Assembly (NCBI GenBank): GCA_910575585.1
Contig: CAJTGF010000027.1
Span: 1 to 64,000 of the forward strand
Source: Clostridiaceae bacterium
GTDB lineage: Bacteria; Bacillota; Clostridia; Lachnospirales; Lachnospiraceae
Length of the DNA stretch: 64,000 bases
Reading direction: 5' to 3'
The position numbers and the translations under genes are program-made. How positions within the stretch are numbered: the first letter of the stretch is position 1; every line of letters begins with the position of its first letter. Positions 34,755 through 43,311 of this stretch are shown here, piece after piece. The notes below the pieces were generated by a model, which was given only the letters and a program-made list of their open reading frames with translations, searched no databases and had not been told where the DNA came from.

Positions 34755-34865
34755 ATTGCCACAACAACAGCGGCTATTGAGGAAGGGAAACGGATAGTCA
34801 CCGATCCTAGTGTGAAAGGGTACCAGAGCCCCAGCGGTTTGAAGGATGCCATAGATGCGATCTAA
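34755..34865 (+). pseudogene. RelB/DinJ-type antitoxin C-terminal remnant
   Basis: Thirty-six codons without a start read ATTAAIEEGKRIVTDPSVKG, then YQSPSGLKDAIDAI and TAA 34863. This is the typical end of RelB/DinJ antitoxins (AIEEGRxIxxDPxxxGYxSxxxLxxAL). The ribbon-helix-helix N-terminus and a toxin gene are absent, so it is a fragment. It begins right after the stop of the preceding gene. Confidence 0.5.
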
Positions 34866-34897
34866 GAAAGCCGCAGGTCAGCTGACCACAGACGATC

Positions 34898-34936
34898 CCC
34901 AAAAAGAGAGGCCAATTCCAAGGCTTCTTTTTTTAA
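34898..34936 (+). terminator. Probable terminator
   Basis: GAGAGGCC/GGCTTCT stem followed by eight T's. Confidence 0.55.
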
Positions 34937-35086
34937 GGCTGAAACTAAAGATGCCTGTGTCCATACTTACAGCGTAACATGGCGAAAGGCATGGAGGAAG
35001 GAGGTCAAAAAAACAGAAAAGTAACAGAAACAAGGCAACGATCACCAGTAAAAAACGCAAAAAAAACAAAGCAGAGGAAACAAATT

Positions 35087-35716
35087 ATGGCATGTGGATT
35101 AAAAGTATTGGTAAGCGTAAAAGAGGAACTAGAAGACTGTTTCACCCCGGAGGAGATCCTTTCCCTGCGGAGCCCGGAAGGCATGGCAGCGTACGCCGGC
35201 AAGCTTGAGGAAGTGTATAACAACGCCTGCAGGAAGGTCATCAGCGAAGCGGACAATGACGGACAGCTGTACGGGACTGTCAGTTATTTCAAAGATTCCT
35301 ATATGGACTTTGAGGAAGCGGAAGAGTCGGATGGCTATGGGTTTGGAGCGACCAAGCCGGACGAGATCCGGGCTGAGATCCTTTCCTGGAACCGCCGGAA
35401 CTCCATGCAGTGCATCTACCTGCTTGGCGAATTCGAGAAACTGGCCGCTCAGCAAGGCTTTAAGTCCGTATCGGAGATGTTCGAGGCCAATATGGACGGG
35501 GACGGGTGCATCTGCGAAGCCGCGTTCAAATACCCTGCGTCTGTTTACGAACTGCGCAAGGCGCTTGACCGCATGGATGGCGTTTTTACTTACGGGCAGG
35601 ACTACCTGGTCTTTGACGGCGAGTATGACATCCATCCATACGCCAGCAGCGAGTTAATGGGGCAGGCGGCGGAGCACCCAGAGGACTTCCTGATCCTGGA
35701 GGTGTACTACGATTGA
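35087..35716 (+). CDS. Hypothetical protein
   Basis: A 209-residue acidic protein starting at ATG 35087 after GAGGAAAC; the longer reading from 34979 is Lys-rich and lacks support. The N-terminus (LKVLVSVKEELEDCFTPEEI) is followed by a helical middle (YAGKLEEVYNNACRKVISEA) and a compact domain with NMDGDGCICEAAFKYPASVY. CCATACTT is at 34961-34968. I do not recognise the family; it resembles hypothetical proteins common on Clostridia elements. Confidence 0.55.
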   Translation: MACGLKVLVSVKEELEDCFTPEEILSLRSPEGMAAYAGKLEEVYNNACRKVISEADNDGQLYGTVSYFKDSYMDFEEAEESDGYGFGATKPDEIRAEILSWNRRNSMQCIYLLGEFEKLAAQQGFKSVSEMFEANMDGDGCICEAAFKYPASVYELRKALDRMDGVFTYGQDYLVFDGEYDIHPYASSELMGQAAEHPEDFLILEVYYD

Positions 35717-35779
35717 GCGGCAGATGTCTGCCGTTAAGGATTTATCCTCGACAAAAAAATAAGAAAAGTGGGAGAAAAG

Positions 35780-36184
35780 ATGTTAGAGCAGACAGGAAAA
35801 ACAGAAGGATACCAAATCATCGGCGAGTGCGAGGTCGATGAGGAAGGCGACATCGTGAAACTCAGCCGGGGATGGTTCCGACAGGGATGGGTGTTCAAGG
35901 ACCTGGAGGCGTATGCCCATGACAAGAAGGCGGTATGCTACGTGCCAGAAACATCGGACACCGCCTATACGGGCGAGGATATCTTAAGGATGTGTAACGA
36001 CCAACCGGAGATCGCTGACCAGGTCTTTTACGCAGTTGACTGGCAGCACCCGGAAAGTTACCTGGATGAGCAGGGCGATGACGAACTCTGTATGTGCGAA
36101 TGCGGCAAATGGTACTGGTGCTATGGCGTCAGCCACTGCCCGCACTGTGGGGCGGAAAACCCGTGTTATGACGAAAACGATTAA
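35780..36184 (+). CDS. Hypothetical protein with C-terminal zinc ribbon
   Basis: A 134-residue acidic protein from ATG 35780 (MLEQTGKTEGYQIIGECEVD). Residues ~105-128 hold CMCECGKWYWCYGVSHCPHC, a zinc ribbon with CxC and CPHC knuckles. The preceding region (FKDLEAYAHDKKAVCYVPET) is conserved-looking. Forms a four-gene run with the genes around it. Function unknown. Confidence 0.6.
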   Translation: MLEQTGKTEGYQIIGECEVDEEGDIVKLSRGWFRQGWVFKDLEAYAHDKKAVCYVPETSDTAYTGEDILRMCNDQPEIADQVFYAVDWQHPESYLDEQGDDELCMCECGKWYWCYGVSHCPHCGAENPCYDEND

Positions 36185-36197
36185 GGGAGGAAACTTC

Positions 36198-36584
36198 ATG
36201 GAAGAGAAATTTGTGGATGTGGCTATGCAGATCAGAGTGACCGGCGAAAATGTTGATGACATCATGACAGGAGCGTTGGAAGGCGGTATCCCTTATTGGT
36301 GCAGAAAAGTGAAGGTAGTCGGTGACTATTGCGGGAAATATGCCAGTGAGCAGATAAGCAGAGGCGGGAAACTGCTGCTGTATGATTACGAAGAGAAAAT
36401 CCCATATTGCCTGGATCTGGAAAAGCTGCTGAACGGCATTAGGCTGTGGGCGAAAAAACTGGTAGGCTGTAACTGTCTGGAATATATCGACGGGAATCTT
36501 GCTATTAACTGCTGCAATGCGGATGCAGAGGTATGCGATGCGATCGTCCAGTATGCGCTGTTCGGCGATGTGATCTATGGATGA
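36198..36584 (+). CDS. Conserved hypothetical protein of mobile elements
   Basis: A 128-residue protein from ATG 36198 after GGGAGGAAAC; the in-frame extension upstream lies in the previous gene. Contains MQIRVTGENVDDIMTGALEG, YWCRKVKVVGDYCGKYASE and CLDLEKLLNGIRLW. I have seen similar sequences among hypothetical proteins on Firmicutes phages and conjugative elements, with no known function. Four Cys in the C-terminal half (NCLEYIDGNLAINCCNADAE) may bind metal. Confidence 0.65.
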   Translation: MEEKFVDVAMQIRVTGENVDDIMTGALEGGIPYWCRKVKVVGDYCGKYASEQISRGGKLLLYDYEEKIPYCLDLEKLLNGIRLWAKKLVGCNCLEYIDGNLAINCCNADAEVCDAIVQYALFGDVIYG

Positions 36585-36636
36585 ACGCCAGGAATGTTAA
36601 GGGTTGACTACAAAAAAAGGAAGGTAGGATCTTTGT

Positions 36637-36948
36637 ATGGGTAACGTTTTGACCAGACAGACAGGAAAGGGAAAGCTTGATTTCTACAACTGCCTGCGGC
36701 TTTTGGATACGCTGATCAGGCACAGGCTCCTTCAAAAAGACCCAACGGATCATTGCAAGTCACGGATCCTGGTATACAGGGCTGCTTCGGAGGACTGCCC
36801 GGAAGGGTGGTATTCTGAGAATGTCCACGATACGGCGAGGGAACTTGCGGAGGATGCCAATGGGCAGGCGTTCCTGCTCGGGGAATTAGAAAAACGCGGG
36901 ATTGGGTTCCAGGAGGAAATGGTTTCCGGGGCCGGAACGAATACATGA
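36637..36948 (+). CDS. Hypothetical protein
   Basis: A 103-residue, mildly basic protein (MGNVLTRQTGKGKLDFYNCL, CPEGWYSENVHDTARELAED). The start follows GGAAGGTAGG. Its end overlaps the beginning of the next reading frame by about 45 nt. No family recognised. Confidence 0.5.
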   Translation: MGNVLTRQTGKGKLDFYNCLRLLDTLIRHRLLQKDPTDHCKSRILVYRAASEDCPEGWYSENVHDTARELAEDANGQAFLLGELEKRGIGFQEEMVSGAGTNT

Positions 36949-37453
36949 CCATGACATCTATGGCAAGGAAACGATCCATTCTTTCCGCACGACGCTCCAG
37001 GAGTTCTGGGAACGGGTGATGGAAGGTGGCGAGGAATGCAGCAGCCGTATGCAGTGCTTCCTGCTCGGGTGCCAGGTTGCAAGCAACCCGGATATCCCGT
37101 ACAGTTCATGGCGGCGTAATGAAAGAGATCAAGGGATACCAAAGCCCCATGCGGCACAGCCGGTCTGTATGCGGGATGACTCAGATGAAACTGAGACAGA
37201 GAAAACGGATCTTTTCGACGAGATCGCGGGGAACCTGCGTGATTATCCCGAAGGGGAGATCTGGAGCGATGGCAATGAGATCCTGTGCAGAACCGAAAAC
37301 GTTGCAAACGCCATAGCGGATATGCTGCAGACGATCTACCAGGTGCAGGGAAAAGAGGTATCTGTCAATACCGGGTACTATGACCCGGAAGAAGATAAGA
37401 GAAACGGCGAAGAAGACCGGTGTACCGGATGGTGGTACGTGAGTATCCTTTAA
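36902..37453 (+). CDS. Hypothetical protein, start uncertain
   Basis: Up to 183 residues from TTG 36902, but no ribosome site is visible; ATG 37018 is an alternative. The N-terminal half (ETIHSFRTTLQEFWERVMEG, CFLLGCQVASNPDI) differs in style from the C-terminal half (LFDEIAGNLRDYPEGEIWSD, NVANAIADMLQTIYQVQG, WWYVSI), which resembles a common small domain on Clostridia elements. It might be a fusion of two former genes or a continuation of the preceding gene after a frameshift. Confidence 0.45.
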   Translation: MGSRRKWFPGPERIHDHDIYGKETIHSFRTTLQEFWERVMEGGEECSSRMQCFLLGCQVASNPDIPYSSWRRNERDQGIPKPHAAQPVCMRDDSDETETEKTDLFDEIAGNLRDYPEGEIWSDGNEILCRTENVANAIADMLQTIYQVQGKEVSVNTGYYDPEEDKRNGEEDRCTGWWYVSIL

Positions 37454-37485
37454 TATCTGGCCGTTCGGCGAAAGGAGAAAACGGC

Positions 37486-37788
37486 GTGAGAGTGATTGCA
37501 GAATATGACGACAGCGAGCACGACTCGGAATTAAAACGGACCTTTTATACGGTCGAGCTGGATGGCGCGGCCGATACAGAAGAAACGTTGTACGTGGACA
37601 TCATGGTCTTGGAAGAATGCAGGGTTATCTACGCGATGCAGAATGAAGACGGGAGTACGGTGTATGGCGCTGAGAGGATCTACCCAGAATACGAATACGA
37701 TGGAGCAGCGGCGAAAGCCTTGGCTGTACGGAAATATGAGAAAAAACATGGAAAAATAAGCTGGGGCAAAACGGACACACAGTACTGA
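37486..37788 (+). CDS. Hypothetical protein
   Basis: A 100-residue acidic protein from GTG 37486 after AAAGGAGAAAA; the longer reading from 37420 lacks support. Beta-rich N-terminus (TFYTVELDGAADTEETLYVD), then YGAERIYPEYEYDGAAAKAL and a Lys-rich end. Closed by a terminator at 37812. Function unknown. Confidence 0.5.
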   Translation: MRVIAEYDDSEHDSELKRTFYTVELDGAADTEETLYVDIMVLEECRVIYAMQNEDGSTVYGAERIYPEYEYDGAAAKALAVRKYEKKHGKISWGKTDTQY

Positions 37789-37811
37789 TTGACATTAAAC
37801 AAAGACCTTTA

Positions 37812-37849
37812 CAGAGCCTGGAGGGAGAGATCCTGCCGGGCTCTTTTTA
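37812..37849 (+). terminator. Terminator
   Basis: AGAGCC/GGGCTCT with a bulged loop followed by TTTTT. Confidence 0.7.
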
Positions 37850-37933
37850 GGGATACCGTTTTTCCTGCACATAATCTTTCCAGCCCATCATGGGGCATAA
37901 ATTTCATCCGGCAGGCTCGAAGTATGGAATAGC

Positions 37934-37978
37934 TATCCGCAGAATATGCACGAAAAGCGCCCCACATTCCCCATACTT
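37934..37978 (+). promoter_or_regulatory. TATCCGCA repeat plus CCATACTT upstream of the NfeD gene
   Basis: TATCCGCA (37934-37941) and CCATACTT (37971-37978) lie 30-70 nt before the NfeD start with CGAAAAGCGCCCC between; a clean example of the combined module. Confidence 0.55.
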
Positions 37979-38008
37979 TAACCATCATGAGGAAAAGGAG
38001 GTTTGCAT

Positions 38009-38479
38009 ATGCCGTTCTTGTTTTGGTTTGTGGCGTTTCTGGTGTTTGTCGCCATGGAAGCCGCATCACTGGCTCTGACGGCGGTCTGGTTCGCCGGAGG
38101 GGCCCTTGCGGCGTTCTTTGCGGCTGTCTGCGGAGGGAGCTTCCGGCTGCAGCTCATCATCTTTACGGTCATTTCCGCCCTGCTGCTTGCGTGGGTGCGC
38201 CCTCTCGCAAGGAAGTTTGTCAACCGGAGGGTTCAGAAGACAAACGCAGGGAGTCTGGTAGGGAAGCTCGTGCGGATCACGGAAGACGTGGATAATGCCA
38301 GGTGGACCGGGAAGGGCATGGTCGAGGGGATGGAGTGGACGGTGCGTGCCAGGGATCCCGGGTGCGTGTTCCCCGCAGGGATGTCAGCAAGGATCGTGGA
38401 CATTCAGGGCGTCAAGCTGATCGTCACGAAGCCGACCGATGCCCCACCCGTCCCAGGACATGCTAAAGAATCCGCATGA
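38009..38479 (+). CDS. NfeD-like membrane protein
   Basis: A 156-residue protein from ATG 38009 (AAAGGAGG). Two or three membrane helices (~3-20 FWFVAFLVFVAMEAASLAL; ~30-65) precede a C-terminal OB-fold (~82-145: NAGSLVGKLVRITEDVDNAR, GMEWTVRARDPGCVFPAGMS, VDIQGVKLIV), the architecture of short NfeD (NfeD1b) proteins. NfeD is almost always paired with a slipin/SPFH gene, which follows here, and the pair organises membrane microdomains. Its presence on this element is unusual. Well supported. Confidence 0.85.
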   Translation: MPFLFWFVAFLVFVAMEAASLALTAVWFAGGALAAFFAAVCGGSFRLQLIIFTVISALLLAWVRPLARKFVNRRVQKTNAGSLVGKLVRITEDVDNARWTGKGMVEGMEWTVRARDPGCVFPAGMSARIVDIQGVKLIVTKPTDAPPVPGHAKESA

Positions 38480-38650
38480 AAAAAAGGTATGCGCAAAAAC
38501 CATAAGCGGAATGCATGAGCCATACTGTATCCAAAGGCCAAAAAAGTACAGGAGTGCCATGCCAGAAACTGTCAACTTATTATTATCGTCCTGAAAGGAG
38601 GATGCGGCACGCCATGCCGGACAGGCTATCCCGTTGCCGCTAGATGTATC

Positions 38651-39598
38651 ATGTTCTCATTTTTATTTATCGTGCTTTTGATTTTATTCCTGCTGACGAT
38701 CCTTTCATCCTGCATCCGGGTTGTCCCACAGGCGCGTTCCCTCGTGGTGGAGCGCATGGGCGCATACCTGGATACCTGGAACGTCGGCGTCCATTTCGCT
38801 GTCCCGTTCATCGACCGTGTGGCGCGAAAGGTCAACTTAAAGGAACAGGTAGCGGATTTCGCCCCGCAGCCCGTGATCACCAAGGATAACGTGACCATGC
38901 GTATCGACACTGTGGTATTCTTCCAGATCACCGACCCGAAGTTGTTCGCCTACGGCGTAGAGAACCCGCTGATGGCAATCGAGAACCTGACGGCCACGAC
39001 ACTCCGGAACATCATCGGAGAGTTGGAGCTGGACCAGACCCTGACATCCAGGGAAACGATCAACGCCAAGATGCGTGCGTCCTTAGACGAAGCCACGGAT
39101 CCGTGGGGCATCAAGGTCAACCGTGTGGAACTCAAAAACATCATCCCGCCTGCCGCCATCCAGGACGCTATGGAGAAGCAGATGAAGGCGGAGCGGGAGC
39201 GGAGGGAAGCGATTCTCCGTGCGGAAGGCGAGAAAAAATCTACCATCCTTGTGGCGGAAGGTAAGAAGGAATCGGCGATCCTTGACGCTGAAGCGGAGAA
39301 GCAGGCGGCTATCCTCCATGCGGAAGCGGAGAAGGAAAAGAGGATCCGGGAAGCAGAAGGCGAGGCTGAGGCGATTTTAAAGGTACAGCAGGCTAATGCA
39401 GATGGACTCCGGTTCCTTAAAGACGCCGGTATCAATGAGGCAGTCCTGCGCCTGAAGAGCCTGGAGGCATTCATTGCCGCTGCAGACGGGAAGGCCACCA
39501 AGATCATTATACCGTCAGAAATCCAGTCACTGGTAGGGCTGGTAGCTTCCGTCAAAGAGGCGGCGGCCACGGCGTCGGATGGCGGGAAGCAAGCTTAA
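38651..39598 (+). CDS. SPFH/Band 7 slipin (QmcA/stomatin-like) protein
   Basis: A 315-residue protein: N-terminal membrane anchor (~2-20), SPFH domain (~25-190: VPQARSLVVERMGAYLDTWN, RIDTVVFFQITDPKLFAYGV, LTATTLRNIIGELELDQTL, WGIKVNRVELKNIIPP) and an Ala/Glu/Lys coiled coil (~190-250, repeated AEGEKK/AEAEKQ). It forms membrane-associated oligomers. It is separated from NfeD by 170 nt that contain CCATACTG (38520) and a short leader (ATG 38614, MPDRLSRCR) whose stop sits just before ATG 38651, suggesting coupling. Strong identification. Confidence 0.9.
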   Translation: MFSFLFIVLLILFLLTILSSCIRVVPQARSLVVERMGAYLDTWNVGVHFAVPFIDRVARKVNLKEQVADFAPQPVITKDNVTMRIDTVVFFQITDPKLFAYGVENPLMAIENLTATTLRNIIGELELDQTLTSRETINAKMRASLDEATDPWGIKVNRVELKNIIPPAAIQDAMEKQMKAERERREAILRAEGEKKSTILVAEGKKESAILDAEAEKQAAILHAEAEKEKRIREAEGEAEAILKVQQANADGLRFLKDAGINEAVLRLKSLEAFIAAADGKATKIIIPSEIQSLVGLVASVKEAAATASDGGKQA

Positions 39599-39673
39599 TA
39601 GCATCCCGGAACTTGTACCATGAGTGATGGCGCAGGGAGCAGAAATATAGACAGGAAGGAGGAGCGGGAGGAC

Positions 39674-39802
39674 ATGCAGGACTTGTGGAGCCTCTGCATA
39701 GTGGAAGAGAACCCCTGGCGGCATGCCCCGCCCGGACATCAGGGCATCCATGCAGGCCAGGACCTCCTGCGTAATTATAATGAAGCTCACAATAAGAACT
39801 AA
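39674..39802 (+). CDS. Small ORF coupled to the next gene
   Basis: ATG 39674 follows GGGAGGAC and encodes 42 residues (MQDLWSLCIVEENPWRHAPP, ending NYNEAHNKN). It overlaps ATG 39780 of the next gene in another frame, so it may be a leader that controls translation of it. Confidence 0.4.
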   Translation: MQDLWSLCIVEENPWRHAPPGHQGIHAGQDLLRNYNEAHNKN

Positions 39803-40484
39803 GAACAGCAAGATGACTTTCGAACTCAGCCAGGAAGATGTCGAATCACTGGTGTGGACCGCTTTCCAGTATGCGGTCAGGAACCAGCAATACCAGGAAG
39901 GGGAGGAACCCGGACTGGAGGCGCAGCCGGAAGAGGAAGGTGGAGGATATACGGAGGAGGAAGGATACGCAGAAGACGGGATGTCCGGGACTACAGAGGA
40001 GGGAACAGACAGCACCAGGTTCCCTGAAACCGCGGAAGGGCCGGAAATGCCCGAAGATCCTATGAGCTGGGAGGGAACGGCAGATTTTGGCGGAGAACCA
40101 GACGGGATGCAGGGACAGGAAGATCAGGGGGAGGTGCCGCTGGATCCGTCCGGGGAAACCCAGGAACTGGCACCGTATGGCCCATGGGCAGCACCAGAGG
40201 AGAGAAAACGGGGGCATAAGGGCTTCCTGCTCATCAAGTGCCAGCACTGCGGGAAACTGAAGGGTTTCTGTGCCAGAACTCCGATCCATACGTATATCTG
40301 TGACTGTGGCGGAAAGACGCCCATCCAGAACCTGGTTCACGCAAGTGCGTCCTGCAAGTGCGGGAAAACCTGGAGATACCGGACAAATGCGGATGACAAG
40401 ATGATTGAAATAAACTGCATTAAATGCGGGAACCTGATCGACCTGATATGGAACGCACGTAGGGGCATATATGCAACCCTGTAG
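39780..40484 (+). CDS. Hypothetical protein with acidic linker and zinc ribbon
   Basis: A 234-residue protein. N-terminal helix (MTFELSQEDVESLVWTAFQY), a long Glu/Pro/Gly-rich disordered region (~35-145), and a C-terminal zinc-binding domain with six or more Cys (CQHCGKLKGFC, YICDCGGKTP, CKCGKTWRY, INCIKCGNLIDL). ATG 39780 is proposed as start, with ATG 39813 as an alternative. The double ribbon suggests RNA/DNA or protein binding. Unknown family. Confidence 0.6.
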   Translation: MKLTIRTKNSKMTFELSQEDVESLVWTAFQYAVRNQQYQEGEEPGLEAQPEEEGGGYTEEEGYAEDGMSGTTEEGTDSTRFPETAEGPEMPEDPMSWEGTADFGGEPDGMQGQEDQGEVPLDPSGETQELAPYGPWAAPEERKRGHKGFLLIKCQHCGKLKGFCARTPIHTYICDCGGKTPIQNLVHASASCKCGKTWRYRTNADDKMIEINCIKCGNLIDLIWNARRGIYATL

Positions 40485-40560
40485 GACCGGGATTAGACCG
40501 GAAATACAGCAGACTGCACCATACCTGATGCGGGTGCAGCAAAAAATGGGAGGAAGGATC

Positions 40561-42123
40561 ATGCGAGAAGAAACGCAAAAGAAGCAGGAATACCGCCGTG
40601 CGGCCCGGGGGCATATCCTGGAAGCTTATACTGTGCTGCTTCTGGCCGTATTCCCTTTTTATAACACGGATCATTATTTTTCGCTCCTGTCAGACAGGGC
40701 GGGGTTCTTCCAGGTAACGACTTGGGTGATGGTGGCCGCCCTGCTGGCGGAGGAAGTGCTGCACAGGATCCGCATCAGGAAAGGTGCCTGCCGGGACGGC
40801 ATCCGGGGATGGATCCGGCGGATCCCCCCGGAATATGCGTTCCTGGCGGCGTTCCTCCTTGTCAGCGCCGTATCCACGCTCCTGTCGGATCACCGGGCAG
40901 AAGCGTGGACCGGGGAGGCCGGGAGGTTGCAGGGGCTTTTTATGTGGCTGGCTTACGGCACCGCTTTTTTCTGTATCTCCCGCTCCTTCTGCCCGGGGAA
41001 ACGGCACATATGGCTTTTTATGGCTTCCGGCGCAATAGCTGCACTGTGGGGCATATGTGACTATATGGGGCCGGGGCTTTCCTGGTGGCTGGCAGACGTC
41101 AAGGAGTCACAGATGCATATGTTCACATCATCCATCGGGAACATCAATACATACACGGCGTTCCTTATCATAGGCTTCAGCCTGTCCGGCGCTTACGCTG
41201 TCTTCCGGGACATGTGGGGAAAATGGGCGAAGCAGGAAAGCGCCGTCCTGCTGGCTGTGTTTTTCCTGTTTTCCGTTGCCCTGACTACCGGGCGTTCCGA
41301 TAATGCCGTGATCGGCATTGCCGCATTTTTTCTGATTTTGCCGGCCGGTATCCGGGACACCAGGCAGGCATCACGGTACCTGGGACTGCTCGCCGTTTTC
41401 CTTGCGGCGTTCCCGGCAGCGGCCTTGCTGTCCACACACACAGGCAACCCTTATATGGAGATCCCGGACGGCATCCTGTTAAAAGCCGGTATCCGGGGCG
41501 GAATGTTCTTCTTTATCCCATCCGCTGCCGCAGCGGCATCCGCCCTCTGCCTGTCTAGGGAAGATAAGCCGCTATGCAGGTTCCGGCGGGAATGGCCGGT
41601 GCTGCTTGCCGTATCCGGGATTTTTTTCATCATGGTATGCCTTGATGCAAATATCTTCCCGGATACCGGGCGGTATGGGGCAGCCAGGGCATACCTGGAG
41701 TTCAACGATGACTGGGGTACATACCGAGGCTTGTGCTGGAGGCTGGCGCACGAGTCCTATGGTGAGTTCCCATTCATTAAAAAACTGATCGGGTCTGGCC
41801 CGGAAACATTCGGGATCATCATGAAGCAGGAGCATTACCAGGAGATGGTCCAGGGATGCGGGCAAGTGTTCGATTCGCCGCACAATGAATCCATCCAGTA
41901 CCTGTTCTGCACGGGAATCCTGGGGGCAGCCTGCTATTATGCGTTCCTTGCATCCTGCTTATGGAAGGGGATACATGGGGATGCGGTAATGAAAACGGCA
42001 GCGATAGCGGCCATTACCTATACGGCCGTATCCTTCGTGAACATTTCCGTGCCGATCACGCAGCCATACCTTATCATGCTTGCCGCATGGTGTTCCAGCC
42101 AGAAAAAGGAAGAAAGGAAGTAG
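40561..42123 (+). CDS. O-antigen-ligase/Wzy-like polytopic membrane protein
   Basis: A 520-residue protein with 10-12 hydrophobic segments from ATG 40561 (GGGAGGAAGG); the reading from 40471 lacks a site. Features: AYTVLLLAVFPFYN at ~20-33, a central FTSSIGNINTYTAFLIIGF and ALTTGRSDNAVIGIA, and a large loop with WGTYRGLCWRLAHESYGEF and FDSPHNESIQYLFCTGILG. The periplasm-side loop with Arg/His and the HNESIQYL block match the O-antigen-ligase/polymerase (Wzy/WaaL-like) superfamily, which joins glycan units outside the membrane. In a Gram-positive this would act on a wall or capsule glycan. It overlaps the ribosome site of the MazF-like gene. Confidence 0.7.
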   Translation: MREETQKKQEYRRAARGHILEAYTVLLLAVFPFYNTDHYFSLLSDRAGFFQVTTWVMVAALLAEEVLHRIRIRKGACRDGIRGWIRRIPPEYAFLAAFLLVSAVSTLLSDHRAEAWTGEAGRLQGLFMWLAYGTAFFCISRSFCPGKRHIWLFMASGAIAALWGICDYMGPGLSWWLADVKESQMHMFTSSIGNINTYTAFLIIGFSLSGAYAVFRDMWGKWAKQESAVLLAVFFLFSVALTTGRSDNAVIGIAAFFLILPAGIRDTRQASRYLGLLAVFLAAFPAAALLSTHTGNPYMEIPDGILLKAGIRGGMFFFIPSAAAAASALCLSREDKPLCRFRREWPVLLAVSGIFFIMVCLDANIFPDTGRYGAARAYLEFNDDWGTYRGLCWRLAHESYGEFPFIKKLIGSGPETFGIIMKQEHYQEMVQGCGQVFDSPHNESIQYLFCTGILGAACYYAFLASCLWKGIHGDAVMKTAAIAAITYTAVSFVNISVPITQPYLIMLAAWCSSQKKEERK

Positions 42124-42137
42124 GAGGAGAAAAGCAT

Positions 42138-42626
42138 ATGTTGACGTATCCATTTGGGAAAACCTGCAAGGAGATCTTTGGGAAGTCTGGGGAACCCGTT
42201 TACCGCAGGGGGCAGGTCTACTGCGTCAGACAGTCCCAGGTGACGGGGAGCGAACAGGCGGGAGGAAGGCCTGCGGTCATTGTCAGCAACGATATCGGCA
42301 ATGACTACTCCACGATCATAGAGGTTGTCTACCTGACAACGCAGAAAAAGACTGACCTGCCAACGCATGTCCCGATCAATTCCGTCAAATACCCATCCAC
42401 CGCATTATGCGAGCAGATCCAGACGGTCTGCAAAGATCGTCTCGGCGGGTACATAGGGACTGTGACAGACCAGGAGATGGAGGGGATCAACGAGGCCCTG
42501 CTCATCAGCCTTGGACTAAAAAAGCCGTACAAAAAGAACAAGAAAGCGGAGAATCCAGAGAAAGACGGGGAGTTGAAGGCATCCGGGAGCCAGAAACCCG
42601 GGGCAAGGCGGCAGTACAGGGGGTAA
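42138..42626 (+). CDS. MazF/PemK-family toxin-like protein
   Basis: A 162-residue protein, AGGAGGAG site. MazF fold motifs: YRRGQVYCVR at ~22-31, GSEQAGGRPAVIVSNDIGN (~38-56), THVPINSVKYPSTALCEQIQ (~74-95) and IGTVTDQEMEGINEALLISL. These correspond to the residues that form the endoribonuclease site of MazF/PemK. The Lys-rich tail (KKPYKKNKK) extends beyond the usual ~115 residues. No antitoxin gene is adjacent, so it is orphan, diverged, or regulated elsewhere. It could be an RNA-binding regulator rather than an active toxin. Confidence 0.8.
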   Translation: MLTYPFGKTCKEIFGKSGEPVYRRGQVYCVRQSQVTGSEQAGGRPAVIVSNDIGNDYSTIIEVVYLTTQKKTDLPTHVPINSVKYPSTALCEQIQTVCKDRLGGYIGTVTDQEMEGINEALLISLGLKKPYKKNKKAENPEKDGELKASGSQKPGARRQYRG

Positions 42627-42631
42627 TGCCA

Positions 42632-42680
42632 GAAGACAAGAAAACCAGCCGCACGGATGCGGGAGGTTTTCTTGTCTTTT
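42632..42680 (+). terminator. Terminator with a long stem
   Basis: AAGACAAGAAAACC pairs with GGTTTTCTTGTCTT over 14 bp with a 18-nt loop, followed by T's. Confidence 0.85.
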
Positions 42681-42867
42681 GTATATCCAGGAAGCAGCAG
42701 ATCTGCCGCAATGCCACAGGATGGGCCAAAAAAACCCTGCGGAAACTACGTGGTGGTATCATTCCATTCCCCTGCAGAAAACCGCAGATATCTGCCATAC
42801 TCTCAGTGGTTAGTTTTTGCGGCATTTCCACGGCTTTAACGCCTTTTGTAGAAAGCGAGGTTTTTAT

Positions 42868-43311
42868 ATGATCGAAACAAACTGCCTCTGGATGGCATCC
42901 TACCTGCACGAGATGCTTGGCTCCTACGTGGAGGAAGCGCCCCATGTAAGAACGGGGTCGCTCTTATATGAAGAAACGCTCCTGGCAGCGTATATCGTGG
43001 ACCTGGGTATCCTGTCCTTTGACGACGGGTTCCAGGGTTTCATCAAAGAAAATCCGGGCGCAAAGGCATCCGCCTTGTACCAGGTGGTCCGGTGCTTCCC
43101 GGATGAAACGGTAAGGAACGGGGCGGCGCTCATGATCGAGCGGCTGACTGCGGCAGGATCTGGGAACGGACTCCTGTCCCTGACGACTGGCATATTCGAA
43201 CGCCCACACATGGAAACGGGAGTGCATGGCAGACTGGAACTCCGGCCCGAGATCCGCCAGTGCGACTGCAGGGAGGTCCGTCCCAGCGTCTGGACGGTCG
43301 AACCGTTATGA
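42868..43311 (+). CDS. Hypothetical protein, first gene of the J-domain/AAA operon
   Basis: A 147-residue protein from ATG 42868 after AAAGCGAGG (MIETNCLWMASYLHEMLGSY, LLAAYIVDLGILSFDDGFQG). A short Cys-rich tail (QCDCREVRPSVW). Its stop overlaps the start of the next gene (ATGA), so they are translated together. CCATACTC 42795-42802 precedes. Function unknown. Confidence 0.6.
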   Translation: MIETNCLWMASYLHEMLGSYVEEAPHVRTGSLLYEETLLAAYIVDLGILSFDDGFQGFIKENPGAKASALYQVVRCFPDETVRNGAALMIERLTAAGSGNGLLSLTTGIFERPHMETGVHGRLELRPEIRQCDCREVRPSVWTVEPL

